The notes under the pieces: generated by a model | What the model was told of the DNA's origin: nothing | Seen by the model: only the letters and a program-made list of their open reading frames with translations | Database searches by the model: none | Origin: SHZL01 sp963708905 | GTDB lineage: Bacteria > Pseudomonadota > Gammaproteobacteria > Xanthomonadales > SZUA-36 | Direction: 5' to 3' | Length of the DNA stretch: 64,000 nt | Assembly (NCBI GenBank): GCA_963708905.1 | Contig: CAVPUV010000012.1 | Location: forward strand, 44,829 to 108,828 | In this document: positions 53,707-62,301 of the stretch, one piece after another | Numbering within the stretch: position 1 is the first letter of the stretch | Layout of the letters: each line of letters starts with the position of its first letter | Translations under genes and position numbers: made by a program

Positions 53707-55040
53707 TTTATCACCCGCAAGTCTTCCGAAGTCAACAGGCCGGCGACGGCCTTTAACCTCAGGTGGTTGACAATGTAAGCGTGCCGCGCAATGGAGTTGT
53801 CCCGCTGCGCCTGGTAGTAGCGCTGCTCGGCGATCAACACATCCACGATCGTGCGCGTTCCCACTTCGAATCCTGCCTGGGTGGCTTCCAGCGCGCTGGC
53901 CGCCGATATCAGCGCCTGACCAAACGCCTCCACTTCCTGGATGCTGCCGATAACACCGCGAAAAGCGTTACGGGTCTGTCGTACCGTCTGCCGCTGCGTG
54001 TCGTCCAGGTCCTCAGCGGTGGCATCCAGAAGATAATGGGCCTGACGCGTGCGCGAGTTGACCACGCCGCCCTGATAAATCGGCACGGTGAGTAACAGCT
54101 GCACCTGGGTGTCTTCCGCGCCCAGCGTTGTCGTGCGAATGGGTACTTGGAAGTCATCACGAACCAGAAACTTGTTGTTGGTGAAGTCGCTGTAAGTGGC
54201 CACCAGATCCAGCGTCGGGAAGTGCCCCGCCCGCTGTAACCGCATATTGGAATCAGCCACCTCAACGCCGGCCTGGGCAGAGAGCACCGTTGGGCTGTGG
54301 GTCAGGGCCAGCGTCACCCAGTCATCTGCGTTGGCCGGGCTGGGCTCAACCAGCGGCAACACCTCCTGCAGCTTATCGTAGTCTTCGAAGTACTGGCCGG
54401 TGAGTTCTCTCAAGGCTTCCTTCGCATCCGCCAGGTTATTGCGGGCCACGATAGCGCGCGCGCGCGCATTGTCATAACTGGCCCTGGCTTCATGCACATC
54501 GGTGACTGCGGTCAAACCCACCTCGAAGCGCTGCTCGGCTTGTTCGAATTGCCGCTGAAATGCTTTCTCCTCGGCCTCGGCAAAGATTACCCCATCTGTG
54601 AGCGTCAGCACGACGAAGTAACGATCGGCGACGCGCAGCAGAAAATCCTCGAACGCAATCTGGTAGACGGCGTCGGCCTGGGATATCTGCGCGCGTGAAA
54701 TATCCAGCGTCTCATAGTTGGCCTGGCGGTACAGGCTCTGGCGCAGCGTGGCGCCAATCCGGTCAGTGTCCGTGCTGACATCGGAGATTTCCGTGCCGGA
54801 AATCGAGGTGCTGGAATTACCCAGGCTCTTGGAGCCACTCAGTTCCAGGCTGGGCAACAGGTTGGACCAGGCCTGGGTCTTGTTCTCGCCCGCGGCCTCA
54901 CGCCGGTATTCGGCTGCCTGCAGGCGCGGGTCGTTTTTCAGGGCCAGATCGTGCACCCCCACCAGATCAACCGCAAAAGCCGCAGGCGTCAACATCAGGC
55001 CACAACAGGCCAGCAGCCATAGCTTGGATTGCTTCAACAT
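53691..55040 (-). CDS. tolC: TolC-family outer membrane efflux protein
   Basis: The 449-residue protein has a signal peptide (LWLLACCGLMLTPAAFA) and two outer membrane efflux repeats, each with long alpha-helical hairpin segments (LALKNDPRLQAAEYRREAA and LALTHSPTVLSAQAGVEVA). It forms the trimeric exit duct for tripartite efflux pumps and type I secretion. GGGAGTAGGAA precedes ATG 55040. It follows pcm on the same strand, an order typical of gammaproteobacteria, with a palindromic repeat between. Confidence 0.95.
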   Translation of the reverse strand: MLKQSKLWLLACCGLMLTPAAFAVDLVGVHDLALKNDPRLQAAEYRREAAGENKTQAWSNLLPSLELSGSKSLGNSSTSISGTEISDVSTDTDRIGATLRQSLYRQANYETLDISRAQISQADAVYQIAFEDFLLRVADRYFVVLTLTDGVIFAEAEEKAFQRQFEQAEQRFEVGLTAVTDVHEARASYDNARARAIVARNNLADAKEALRELTGQYFEDYDKLQEVLPLVEPSPANADDWVTLALTHSPTVLSAQAGVEVADSNMRLQRAGHFPTLDLVATYSDFTNNKFLVRDDFQVPIRTTTLGAEDTQVQLLLTVPIYQGGVVNSRTRQAHYLLDATAEDLDDTQRQTVRQTRNAFRGVIGSIQEVEAFGQALISAASALEATQAGFEVGTRTIVDVLIAEQRYYQAQRDNSIARHAYIVNHLRLKAVAGLLTSEDLRVINQLLN

Positions 55041-55127
55041 TTCCTACTCCCTAGCTACTCTTTATTGCGCCCTGGATTTTCTTGCCGGCCGGTTAAATCC
55101 GAACCCTTCGTGTGGTTCCGGCCGGAC

Positions 55128-55309
55128 TAGCTCGCATGTTGCACCAGTCCTCTACTGCGACGGCCCAGGAGCACACCCTGTCTGGCTTTCGCTCGGTCGG
55201 AGTGCTCGACATAGTGTCGACTATGCCTGCGCGCTCCTCGGTCGCGAAAGCCAGCCATGACGCACTCCTGAACCGTCTCGCTACGAGCACTGGTGCAACA
55301 TGCGAGCTA
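55128..55309. repeat. 182-bp palindromic element between pcm and tolC
   Basis: TAGCTCGCATGTTGCACCAGT (from 55128) is perfectly mirrored by ACTGGTGCAACATGCGAGCTA (to 55309). Inner arms also pair (TGGCTTTCGC/GCGAAAGCCA and CATAGTGTCGACTATG). The pcm stop codon TAG is formed by the last three bases of the element. The GCATGTTGCACC core is shared with 2089-2133 and 63256-63274. It lies in the leader of tolC and may affect pcm-tolC co-transcription. Confidence 0.8.
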
Positions 55310-55966
55310 GAACTCGAACCCTGGTGCGTGCTCCGCGTTCACCAACCGCGCCAGGTCTGTTTCAAACAGGCTTTCCTCGCGCCAGTCACTGGCACCCACC
55401 CGTGTCAGCAGACGCGCTTCCATCGCCGGTGATTCGCCGCAAACCAAAAACAGACGGCCGCCGGGGTTGACCCAGCTGCGAAACAATTCCGGAACCGCAG
55501 GCACCGATCCCGTAACCACCACCACGTCATGTGCCTGTTCCGGTTGCCAGCCATTCATGACATCGCCGACGAACAGCTCCACATTGTGCATGTGCTTGTC
55601 CTGCAGCCGGTTTCTGGCTTCCAGGTGTAATTCTTCGAATATTTCCACGCTCACCACGCGGCGGGCAAGGGTGGAAAGGCAGGCTGTGATGAAGCCGCTG
55701 CCGGTGCCAATTTCCAGCGCCGTATCGTCTTCCTTCAAGCCCAGCGCTTGCAGCATGCGGCCTTCAACTTTCGGGCACATCATGGACTGGCCCTGTGGTA
55801 ATGGTATCGACAGGTCTGCGAATGCCAGCTTGCGGTAGCGCACCGGCACGAAGTCTTCGCGGTGCACTGCCTCAAGCACGTCAAGTACCTGTGTGTCGAG
55901 CACTTCCCAGGGCCGCACTTGTTGTTCGACCATGTTAAATCGGGCGCGCTCAAAGTTCATGCTCAC
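55307..55966 (-). CDS. pcm: Protein-L-isoaspartate O-methyltransferase family
   Basis: A 219-residue SAM-dependent methyltransferase of the Pcm family. It has RFNMVEQQVRPWEV, the conserved PQGQSMMCPKVEGRMLQAL and the SAM motif ALEIGTGSGFITACLS. Classical Pcm repairs isoaspartyl residues. The branch encoded upstream of tolC is widespread, and whether it repairs proteins is not established. GTG at 55966 has GGAGG eight bases upstream; ATG at 55960 is the alternative. Confidence 0.9.
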   Translation of the reverse strand: MSMNFERARFNMVEQQVRPWEVLDTQVLDVLEAVHREDFVPVRYRKLAFADLSIPLPQGQSMMCPKVEGRMLQALGLKEDDTALEIGTGSGFITACLSTLARRVVSVEIFEELHLEARNRLQDKHMHNVELFVGDVMNGWQPEQAHDVVVVTGSVPAVPELFRSWVNPGGRLFLVCGESPAMEARLLTRVGASDWREESLFETDLARLVNAEHAPGFEF

Positions 55967-56058
55967 GATCTTTTCCTCCGGCTTCAGACAAGCCATTTTA
56001 CAAACTGGCAAGGTTAAATCTTTACACAGCTTGCAGCAAGCGCAAGACTGCGATGTTA

Positions 56059-56323
56059 GGGCCTGTTAGCATTTACCCGGTCGCCGCGGCGAAGGCCATT
56101 TTTTCGCCAGGCCAGGCGCGGCGAGCGTGGTGTAGTCATTCTACACGAGCGGGCCGCAACGCCGCTTGGCGGAAAAATGGCCACGCCCCGAAGGGTTGTG
56201 CCCAAAAAGCGCCCTGGCGGCGTTGCTCGTCGTTCATTTAGTGTTACTAAACTTCACTCCTCGCGCCTTGCCAGGGCGCTTTTTGGGCAGCAACGCGGTG
56301 ATCGGGTAAATGCTAACAGGCCC
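56059..56323. repeat. 265-bp element with 21-bp terminal inverted repeats
   Basis: GGGCCTGTTAGCATTTACCCG at 56059 is mirrored perfectly at the right end (to 56323). Inside, GCCCAAAAAGCGCCCTGGC pairs with GCCAGGGCGCTTTTTGGGC, and TGGTGTAG/CTACAC forms a small hairpin. The flanks are TTA and TGA, both fitting TNA but not identical. There is no gene inside. It sits between pcm and the second sigma factor gene. From 56324 to 56618 nothing else was recognised; the promoter of the sigma gene is expected there. Confidence 0.82.
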
Positions 56324-56618
56324 TGATGCAGGTCAATTAAGTGCCATTAGTCACATCCGGCCCCCCAAACGCTTCTTTTCGCGCTGCGCCAACGATATCA
56401 TGTTACGACTCAGCAGCGGACCTGATGCGCTTTTTTTCAATCAATGCTCCCACCCACCGTGGCCGCGCGCCTCACCATTCGCGCCGGGTTTGGTGCGCAG
56501 GCCGGCACTTAACACCAGAGGCAGCCAGACGAATGCAGATCCAAAAAACCTTGCATGGAAAATTGCCCAGACGCGAACCAGCCCGGGTATTTGTAATTTT
56601 CCAGCAGGAATGCCGGTC

Positions 56619-57146
56619 ATGAGCAAAGAAGCTGCTCGTCAAGCGAAATTCAACGGGTTGGCTGAAGCGTATGGTACCGACTTGTACCGTTACGCAATAT
56701 GGATATGTGGCAACGATGCGTTGGCCAAGGACTTGGTGCAAGAAACTTATTTGCGCGCCTGGAAGGCACTTGACAAGCTGAATGACGACGCCGCGGCGAA
56801 AAGCTGGTTGATAACGATCCTACGCCGCGAATTTGCTCGCACGTTCGAGCGCAAGGTGCCTAAATTCACCGATGTCGATACGGTCGAGGTTCCCGAAGAT
56901 ACCGAACTGGAACCTGACGACCAGGTAGAAGTACAGCTGTTGCGGCGTAATATCCAGAAATTGCCGCCGAAGTACCGCGAGCCCTTACTCTTGCAAGTGG
57001 TTATGGGACATAGCTGTGAAGAGATCGCGCAACTTCTGGGTATCGGCAAAAGCGCGGTGATGACACAACTTTTCCGAGCGCGAGAGCAGCTTATGAAAAG
57101 TCTACAAATCGACGGAGTAAGTGGAAATGTACATGAACTTTTCTGA
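56619..57146 (+). CDS. ECF-type RNA polymerase sigma factor
   Basis: A 175-residue sigma-70 family protein. Region 2 includes DALAKDLVQETYLRAWKALD and SWLITILRREFARTFER; region 4 includes LPPKYREPLLLQVVMGHSCEEIAQLL and SAVMTQLFRAREQL. ATG at 56619 has AGGA upstream. Its stop overlaps the following anti-sigma-like gene. It is unrelated in sequence detail to the sigma factor at 36997, so the window holds two separate ECF systems. Confidence 0.92.
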   Translation: MSKEAARQAKFNGLAEAYGTDLYRYAIWICGNDALAKDLVQETYLRAWKALDKLNDDAAAKSWLITILRREFARTFERKVPKFTDVDTVEVPEDTELEPDDQVEVQLLRRNIQKLPPKYREPLLLQVVMGHSCEEIAQLLGIGKSAVMTQLFRAREQLMKSLQIDGVSGNVHELF

Positions 57147-57843
57147 ATTCAAACGCCAACTGGGTGCGGATCCGGCCAGCCAGGATCCGGCGTTTCTGCG
57201 CGCCCGTCAATCGTCCCCCGAGTTTATCCAGGCGGCGGCCGAATCTGATCTCTTCGAACACCGCCTCCATCGCGCCCTGGCGCTACCCGCGCCGCAAGAC
57301 TTGCTGCACAACCTGCAGGATATCGGGCGATCAAAAACGGCCCGTCCAGGCTCCTGGCGCCAATACGCTTTGGCGGCCAGCCTGTTGTTGGCCATTGCAG
57401 CCGGGGGTATTACCTGGCGCATGAACACGGGCCAGGATACCGTCGCTGAATATGTGGTAAATCACTATGCCGACGACGGTCCTGCGCTGGTGGCGCGAGG
57501 CGAGGGACAGCAGGCCGGCAACGTCGATGAGATATTGAACCAATTCCAGGTCGGGCTGACACCTGAATTGACAAGCATGGTAGGCGTAATCAAGTTCTGT
57601 CCTACGCCGGCTGGCAAAGGAGCTCACATGGTGCTCAACACGGAGCACGGCCCGATCACGGTGATATTCATGCCGGATACGGTCGTCAGTGACGGCGAAA
57701 TGCTGGGTTTCAACGGCATGCAAGCACAGTTGGTGGTTCTTGCGGGTGGCTCTGCAGTTGTCATTGGCACACTCGATCAACAGGTAGCTGGCTTTCATAC
57801 GCTGGTGCAGAACTCTTTTATTCCACGCAACACCAATACCTGA
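57127..57843 (+). CDS. DUF3379-like membrane protein, putative anti-sigma factor
   Basis: A 238-residue protein with a soluble N-terminal part (FSEFKRQLGADP ... SPEFIQAAAESDLFEHRLHRAL), one transmembrane segment (YALAASLLLAIAAGGITW) and a periplasmic domain (VGVIKFCPTPAGKGAHMVL). This is the DUF3379 arrangement, often encoded beside ECF sigma factors and probably regulating them. ATG at 57127 has GGAG upstream and overlaps the sigma gene by 20 bases. Confidence 0.82.
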   Translation: MYMNFSEFKRQLGADPASQDPAFLRARQSSPEFIQAAAESDLFEHRLHRALALPAPQDLLHNLQDIGRSKTARPGSWRQYALAASLLLAIAAGGITWRMNTGQDTVAEYVVNHYADDGPALVARGEGQQAGNVDEILNQFQVGLTPELTSMVGVIKFCPTPAGKGAHMVLNTEHGPITVIFMPDTVVSDGEMLGFNGMQAQLVVLAGGSAVVIGTLDQQVAGFHTLVQNSFIPRNTNT

Positions 57844-57948
57844 TCGATTTTCCGGGCGGTATGGGTGCCGCCTTCCGGTCTTCCGATTCGCGGTTATTTC
57901 GCTGCCGCACCACGCGGGTGTAGTTAAATCTGCTATCTTTAACCCAAC

Positions 57949-58959
57949 ATGCAGCTTTTCCAGATCTTTCGTTCAGCCCTTTCGCGCTCATTCTGGGTCG
58001 TCATCGCGGCAGCCTTTGTTCTTTTCTGCGGCATCATGATGTTCTGGTTGAACCATGAGCCGGATCTTTTTGATCCGCTGGAACGCAGCGCGCTTCATGC
58101 CGGGCAGCATGGTCATACCGTGGCGACGGGATACACCACGACGGCGACTTTGATCGAAGCAGCGAATGTGTTGCTGAACAAGCGCGGGGGCTATCTCGCG
58201 AACGACATCATGCCGCCCTGGGTTTTCCTCGATAACATCCCCAACTGGGAATTTGGCGTACTGACCCAGGTGCGCGATCTGGCGCGGGCCATGCGTAACG
58301 ATTTCAGTCGCTCGCAAACCCAGTCTACCGAAGATATCGATCTCTCCACGGCCGACTCTTTGTTCCACTACGACAGTACCCGCTGGATTCCGCCTGACAC
58401 CGAGGGCCGACTGCGCAAAGCCAGCGCCGCGCTCGAAGCTTATTTGACGAAATTGTCCTCGCCCCAGCAACCTGAAGCCCAGTTTTTCGCCCGTGCAGAC
58501 AACCTGACCGACTGGCTTGCCATCGTGGAAAAACGTCTGGGCTCATTATCGCAAAGATTGTCAGCCAGCGTGGGACAGGTGCGGCTGAACACCGACCTGT
58601 CGGGTGATGCAGACGCGCGTCAATCTACCCAAACCACCAATGAGGTGACGGTGAAAACCTCCTGGATGGAAATCGACGATGTATTCTACGAATCTCGCGG
58701 CACAGCATGGGCGCTGGTGCTGTTTCTGCGCGCGATGGAAATCGATTTCGATGACGTATTGCGCAAGAAGAATGCATTGGTCAGTTTTCGCCAGATTATC
58801 CGCGAACTCGAAACTGCATTGCTGCCGCTGCATTCGCCCATGGTGCTCAATGGCGACCAGTTCGGGCTGTTCGCCAATCACTCGCTGGTAATGGCCAACT
58901 ACATTTCCCGGGCAAACGCCGCGATTATCGATTTACGCAACCTGTTACAGAACGGTTGA
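57949..58959 (+). CDS. DUF2333 family membrane-anchored protein
   Basis: A 336-residue protein with an N-terminal membrane anchor (FWVVIAAAFVLFCGIMMFW) and a large periplasmic part. The segments NVLLNKRGGYLANDIMPP, VLTQVRDLARAMRNDFSRSQ and WALVLFLRAMEIDF are typical of DUF2333, a proteobacterial family without known function. It stands alone, 105 bases after the anti-sigma-like gene. Confidence 0.85.
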   Translation: MQLFQIFRSALSRSFWVVIAAAFVLFCGIMMFWLNHEPDLFDPLERSALHAGQHGHTVATGYTTTATLIEAANVLLNKRGGYLANDIMPPWVFLDNIPNWEFGVLTQVRDLARAMRNDFSRSQTQSTEDIDLSTADSLFHYDSTRWIPPDTEGRLRKASAALEAYLTKLSSPQQPEAQFFARADNLTDWLAIVEKRLGSLSQRLSASVGQVRLNTDLSGDADARQSTQTTNEVTVKTSWMEIDDVFYESRGTAWALVLFLRAMEIDFDDVLRKKNALVSFRQIIRELETALLPLHSPMVLNGDQFGLFANHSLVMANYISRANAAIIDLRNLLQNG

Positions 58960-59040
58960 TCGCACGCTTCTGCTCAATGGTTACCAGCGGCAGCCTTGCG
59001 GTATAGTGGTTCCCGGTTCAATTATTGTGGAGATGAGTTT

Positions 59041-59232
59041 ATGCGCCTTGCGCTTCTGTGTTCTGCTTTGCTGCTACTGGCGTCCTGCGCCACGGATTCG
59101 ATCAGCGACCGACGCGTCGGTCAACAAATGGTCTGTCACAAAGGCAAGAAAACCATAACGGTTTCCAACGCTTCCAGCTTCGCGCATCTGGACCACGGCG
59201 ATACCCCGGGACCATGCGCCAAGGAAGAATAA
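59041..59232 (+). CDS. Small putative lipoprotein
   Basis: A 63-residue protein with a lipoprotein signal (MRLALLCSALLLLASC, lipobox LASC). The mature part has two further cysteines (MVCHKGK and GPCAKEE), reminiscent of small lipoproteins with one disulfide. No function is known. GGAGATGAG precedes ATG 59041. It is followed after 16 bases by an amidase gene. Confidence 0.75.
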   Translation: MRLALLCSALLLLASCATDSISDRRVGQQMVCHKGKKTITVSNASSFAHLDHGDTPGPCAKEE

Positions 59233-59248
59233 GTCTCGCCTTACGGTA

Positions 59249-59818
59249 ATGAGACTGCCGACCATTCATGTACGGTCTTTGGCCTACGAACAAGCATTAC
59301 AAACGCGTGAACCCGGCACCATTGACCTGGTGGTCATACACTGCACCGAACTGCCCGACCTTGAGGCTGCTCGCACCCTGGGTGAACAAATTCAGTACCC
59401 TCAGTCCGGCAGCGGCAACTCAGGGCATTTCTATGTCGACCGTGACGGCCAAATAGAGCAATGGGTGGACATCATGCGCGTGGCGCATCATGTCAGAGGA
59501 TTCAATGAGCGCAGCATCGGTATTGAACTGGTGAATCGCGGTCGCTACCCCGATTGGCTGCACACGGACCGGCAACAGATGCGTGAAATGTACCCGCAGG
59601 AACAGATCAACAGTCTGATCGAACTGCTGGGCTGGCTTTGTTCAACAACCAACAGCCTTCGTTGGATCGCGGGTCACGCAGAACTGGACCTTGATAATGT
59701 CCCCGCGACGAACGAGCCAGCGATGATGGTGAGGCGCAAGCTTGATCCAGGACCCTTGTTTCCCTGGAGTCAACTCGAGATGACGATACCATTACAGCGT
59801 TTGTTTCAGGAACGTTGA
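59249..59818 (+). CDS. N-acetylmuramoyl-L-alanine amidase (AmpD-like)
   Basis: A 189-residue amidase_2 domain enzyme that would cleave the bond between N-acetylmuramic acid and L-alanine. It has VVIHCTELPD (first zinc His), SGHFYVDRDGQIEQWV, RVAHHVRGFNERSIGIELVN and AGHAELDLD near the third ligand site. No signal peptide is visible, so a cytoplasmic muropeptide-recycling role like AmpD is likely. Mpl, encoded elsewhere in the window, acts in the same recycling pathway. Confidence 0.88.
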   Translation: MRLPTIHVRSLAYEQALQTREPGTIDLVVIHCTELPDLEAARTLGEQIQYPQSGSGNSGHFYVDRDGQIEQWVDIMRVAHHVRGFNERSIGIELVNRGRYPDWLHTDRQQMREMYPQEQINSLIELLGWLCSTTNSLRWIAGHAELDLDNVPATNEPAMMVRRKLDPGPLFPWSQLEMTIPLQRLFQER

Positions 59819-59834
59819 TTTGCGTTTCGAGCAA

Positions 59835-60134
59835 TTACCGCTCACCAGTCCTGACGCCAACTATTTTCCCCTGGTAGATGAGCACGAAGCGCGCCAGCGC
59901 ACGACTGCCCGGTTTGTAATGCCACCGTTCGACACGAACCTGTCGCAAACCATCCCCCAGCCAGAATTGCTCCTGCACAAAGTCCCGCCGTAGCGGCTCA
60001 CCGCAACGCTGGCGCAGCTTTTCCAGCGTGTCGCCATTGCGAACGACCGTGCGGCCACAGCGCAAACTATCCGCCCTGGTCTCCGCAAGCGCTGACCAGC
60101 CGATCAGGATTAGTATGAGACCAAGTCGCGTCAT
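59835..60134 (-). CDS. DUF2845 family exported protein
   Basis: A 99-residue protein with a signal peptide (RLGLILILIGWSALAETRA) and a short domain SLRCGRTVVRNGDTLEKLRQRCGEP, with two cysteines, ending in LIYQGKIVGV. This fits DUF2845, unknown function. ATG at 60134 places the signal peptide at the N-terminus; GTG codons just upstream are possible. It converges on the amidase gene with a 16-base gap. Confidence 0.75.
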   Translation of the reverse strand: MTRLGLILILIGWSALAETRADSLRCGRTVVRNGDTLEKLRQRCGEPLRRDFVQEQFWLGDGLRQVRVERWHYKPGSRALARFVLIYQGKIVGVRTGER

Positions 60135-60388
60135 CACGGTGACGCGTGACCTCGCGCTTTGGTTTGGCGGACAGCGGAGAAAGCGGCTTTTGTTCCTGGT
60201 TTTCATGCCTCCAGTGTAGACTGGCAATGGGCGGCTTTCCGTGGCGCTTTTCCCTTCCTGGTGTAAGAATTGTGCTCGATTTGATGGTTTGCCCAAGACG
60301 GGTCTGCGGCTGACTGTCGGCCTCCTTATCCTATGTACGGTCCCGAGACTCGCTGGTGTAATATGCGACCTCACCCTGGGCCAATGCC

Positions 60389-60955
60389 ATGAACGAAGTA
60401 ACGAAACGACATTGTTTGCCTTGCACCGCCTGCTGCCAGGGCTGGCTGGGCGCAGAAATCCGCGGCCACCAGGTGGGCCCGGGCAAACCCTGCCCTTATA
60501 GCAAGACTGACGGTTGCAGTATCTATCAAGACAGACCGCAGGACCCTTGCCGCAACTATATGTGTTCCTGGGTGGTCACCGACAGCCCCTTGCCCGACTG
60601 GATGCGCCCCGATCAATGCGGCGCCATTGTGTTGCTGTCACTGCCATGGCATGGTCGCAGGGTTATAAATGCCATTCCTGTTGGCCGCACCATCCCGGAG
60701 CAAACGCTCGAGTGGCTCAAGCACTACGCGCAGGAACATGGCCGCCCGCTGATTTTCTACGAAAGAATAGTCAAGGATGGCGCGTATTCTGGCATGAAGC
60801 GTTTTGGTTACGGCCCACCAGAGTTCAAGCGCCTGGTGGCGCAATTGGCAGCGGCAGACCCGGTCGCTTCCGTGAACATGGCCTCAGGTGGGCTTAACAT
60901 ATCCACACAGGGAGCGCGACAGGCTCCTGGCAGCGATAACCATCAGGAGTTCTGA
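60389..60955 (+). CDS. YkgJ-like cysteine cluster protein
   Basis: A 188-residue protein with an N-terminal cysteine cluster: C9, C12, C15 and C16 (CLPCTACC), then C35, C43, C54 and C59 within about 45 residues (PCPYS, GCSIY, DPCRNYMC). This pattern is that of the YkgJ/zinc- or iron-chelating cysteine cluster family, possibly binding a metal or Fe-S cluster. The function is unknown. The next gene starts two bases after its stop. Confidence 0.8.
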   Translation: MNEVTKRHCLPCTACCQGWLGAEIRGHQVGPGKPCPYSKTDGCSIYQDRPQDPCRNYMCSWVVTDSPLPDWMRPDQCGAIVLLSLPWHGRRVINAIPVGRTIPEQTLEWLKHYAQEHGRPLIFYERIVKDGAYSGMKRFGYGPPEFKRLVAQLAAADPVASVNMASGGLNISTQGARQAPGSDNHQEF

Positions 60956-60956
60956 A

Positions 60957-61367
60957 TTGAATATTCTTTACCCTATTTTCGCTTTGATTGCCCTGACCCT
61001 CAGTGTCGGCGCCCGGCTCGGCTACCTGCGTTACCGCGCGGTCATTCGCAAGCAGGTGGATATGGCTTTTTACCAAGCCTATATCGGTGACGAACCGCTG
61101 GCGCTTCGCGTTGCGTCCCGCCACCTGATCAATCTTCTGGAAATGCCGATACTGTTTTATATCGCTTGCCTGGTCGCGTTCGTGACCGGACAGTCCGGCA
61201 GCATCGTGTTGTTCCTGGCCTGGTCGTATGTCAGCTTGCGCATCATTCACACCTTTATCCACCTGGGGCCGAATATTGTCCTCTGGCGTTTCCGGGTTTT
61301 TGCTTTAAGTGTCCTGGTGCTGGCGGCGCTGTGGACTGTTTTGTTCCTCGGCCTCATCACACGCTGA
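60957..61367 (+). CDS. MAPEG family membrane protein
   Basis: A 136-residue protein with four membrane helices in the MAPEG pattern. The segment RVASRHLINLLEMPILFYIACLV holds the conserved Asn and Glu of the family, and SYVSLRIIHTFIHL follows. Bacterial members are glutathione-dependent or structural proteins of uncertain role. TTG at 60957 is well supported because AGGAG lies seven bases upstream, directly after the preceding gene. Confidence 0.87.
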   Translation: MNILYPIFALIALTLSVGARLGYLRYRAVIRKQVDMAFYQAYIGDEPLALRVASRHLINLLEMPILFYIACLVAFVTGQSGSIVLFLAWSYVSLRIIHTFIHLGPNIVLWRFRVFALSVLVLAALWTVLFLGLITR

Positions 61368-61371
61368 TCTG

Positions 61372-62112
61372 ATGAACGCGCCTGTAGGGGGTTACAGCAT
61401 CATCATCGACCGGCGGTTTTGCGGACCGCCGGCTTCCGGTAATGGCGGTTACGTTTGCGGCCGGCTCGCCTCGTATATCGATGGTTGCGCCAAAGTTAGA
61501 TTGATCATTCCACCACCGCTTGATGTTCCCTTGCGGGTGGTGAGAACGCCGGCCGGCGTCGAGTTGCTCTGCCGCGACCAGCTGGTCGCAAAAGCCTGGC
61601 CGCACCACTTCGAACAGAATGTGCCGGCCTGCCCCACGCTGGCGGATGCTCGCGAAATGGCGTTGCACTTTGGTGGGTTTGACCACCACGCATTTCCCAC
61701 ATGCTTCGTTTGCGGACCGGGCCGTGAGGAGGGCGATGGCTTGAGGATTTTTCCCGGCCTGTCGCACGATTCCACTCTGGTCAGCAGCCCGTGGGTCGTG
61801 GACCATTCCTTGGGCGACGAGCACGGAAAGTTATACTCCTGGTTCGTCTGGTGCGCGCTGGATTGCCCCAGCGGTTGGGCGTTTTTGCACGGATCTGAAC
61901 GCCCGGCTGTGCTTGGAGAGTTTTCTGTACAGATCAACTCTGCCATTGCTTGCGGACAGGAACTCATCGTTATTGGCTGGGAAATCGAGCGCCTCGGCCG
62001 CAAGCACCATACCGGCTCAGCCCTGTACAGCACTGCTGGCGTATTGCTGGCAAGCGGCCAGGCCACATGGTTTGAAATTGAAGCCGGCTACCAACCTCCC
62101 ATGAAAAAGTGA
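61372..62112 (+). CDS. Conserved protein, possibly hot-dog-fold thioesterase-like
   Basis: A 246-residue soluble protein. The most distinctive region is HHAFPTCFVCGPGREEGDGLR, followed by WVVDHSLGD and WCALDCPSGWAF. A C-terminal segment, GEFSVQINSAIACGQELIVIGW, resembles the strand pattern of hot-dog-fold acyl-CoA-handling proteins. I do not recognise a named family with certainty. It follows the MAPEG gene closely and is followed by MITE copy 3. Confidence 0.7.
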   Translation: MNAPVGGYSIIIDRRFCGPPASGNGGYVCGRLASYIDGCAKVRLIIPPPLDVPLRVVRTPAGVELLCRDQLVAKAWPHHFEQNVPACPTLADAREMALHFGGFDHHAFPTCFVCGPGREEGDGLRIFPGLSHDSTLVSSPWVVDHSLGDEHGKLYSWFVWCALDCPSGWAFLHGSERPAVLGEFSVQINSAIACGQELIVIGWEIERLGRKHHTGSALYSTAGVLLASGQATWFEIEAGYQPPMKK

Positions 62113-62137
62113 CAAAACCGGTGCTTGAATCCATTGA

Positions 62138-62298
62138 ACCCGGAAAGTCCATCAGGAGGCACGATGATCGCGAAGAGATTTGGATTCACAAGGGATTTTC
62201 TGAGGGAGCGCAATACCGGGCTGTATTGCCGACTGAAGAAAATTCCTTGTGGATTCAAAGATCGAGCGAGGGCGTGACTCCTGATGGACTTTCCGGGT
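62138..62298. mobile_element. 161-bp MITE, copy 3
   Basis: Inverted relative to copies 1 and 2, with the same terminal repeats and the same 161-bp length. The flanks are TGA (62135-62137) and TTA (62299-62301): both fit TNA but they differ, so either one flank has mutated or the element recombined. The cmoB stop TAA (62304-62302) is directly adjacent. It fills the gap between two convergent genes. Confidence 0.88.
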
Positions 62299-62301
62299 TT
62301 A

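Noticed and set aside
53860..53885. TTCGAATCC word suggestive of a tRNA T-loop
   Set aside because: It lies within tolC coding sequence and no cloverleaf can be formed around it.
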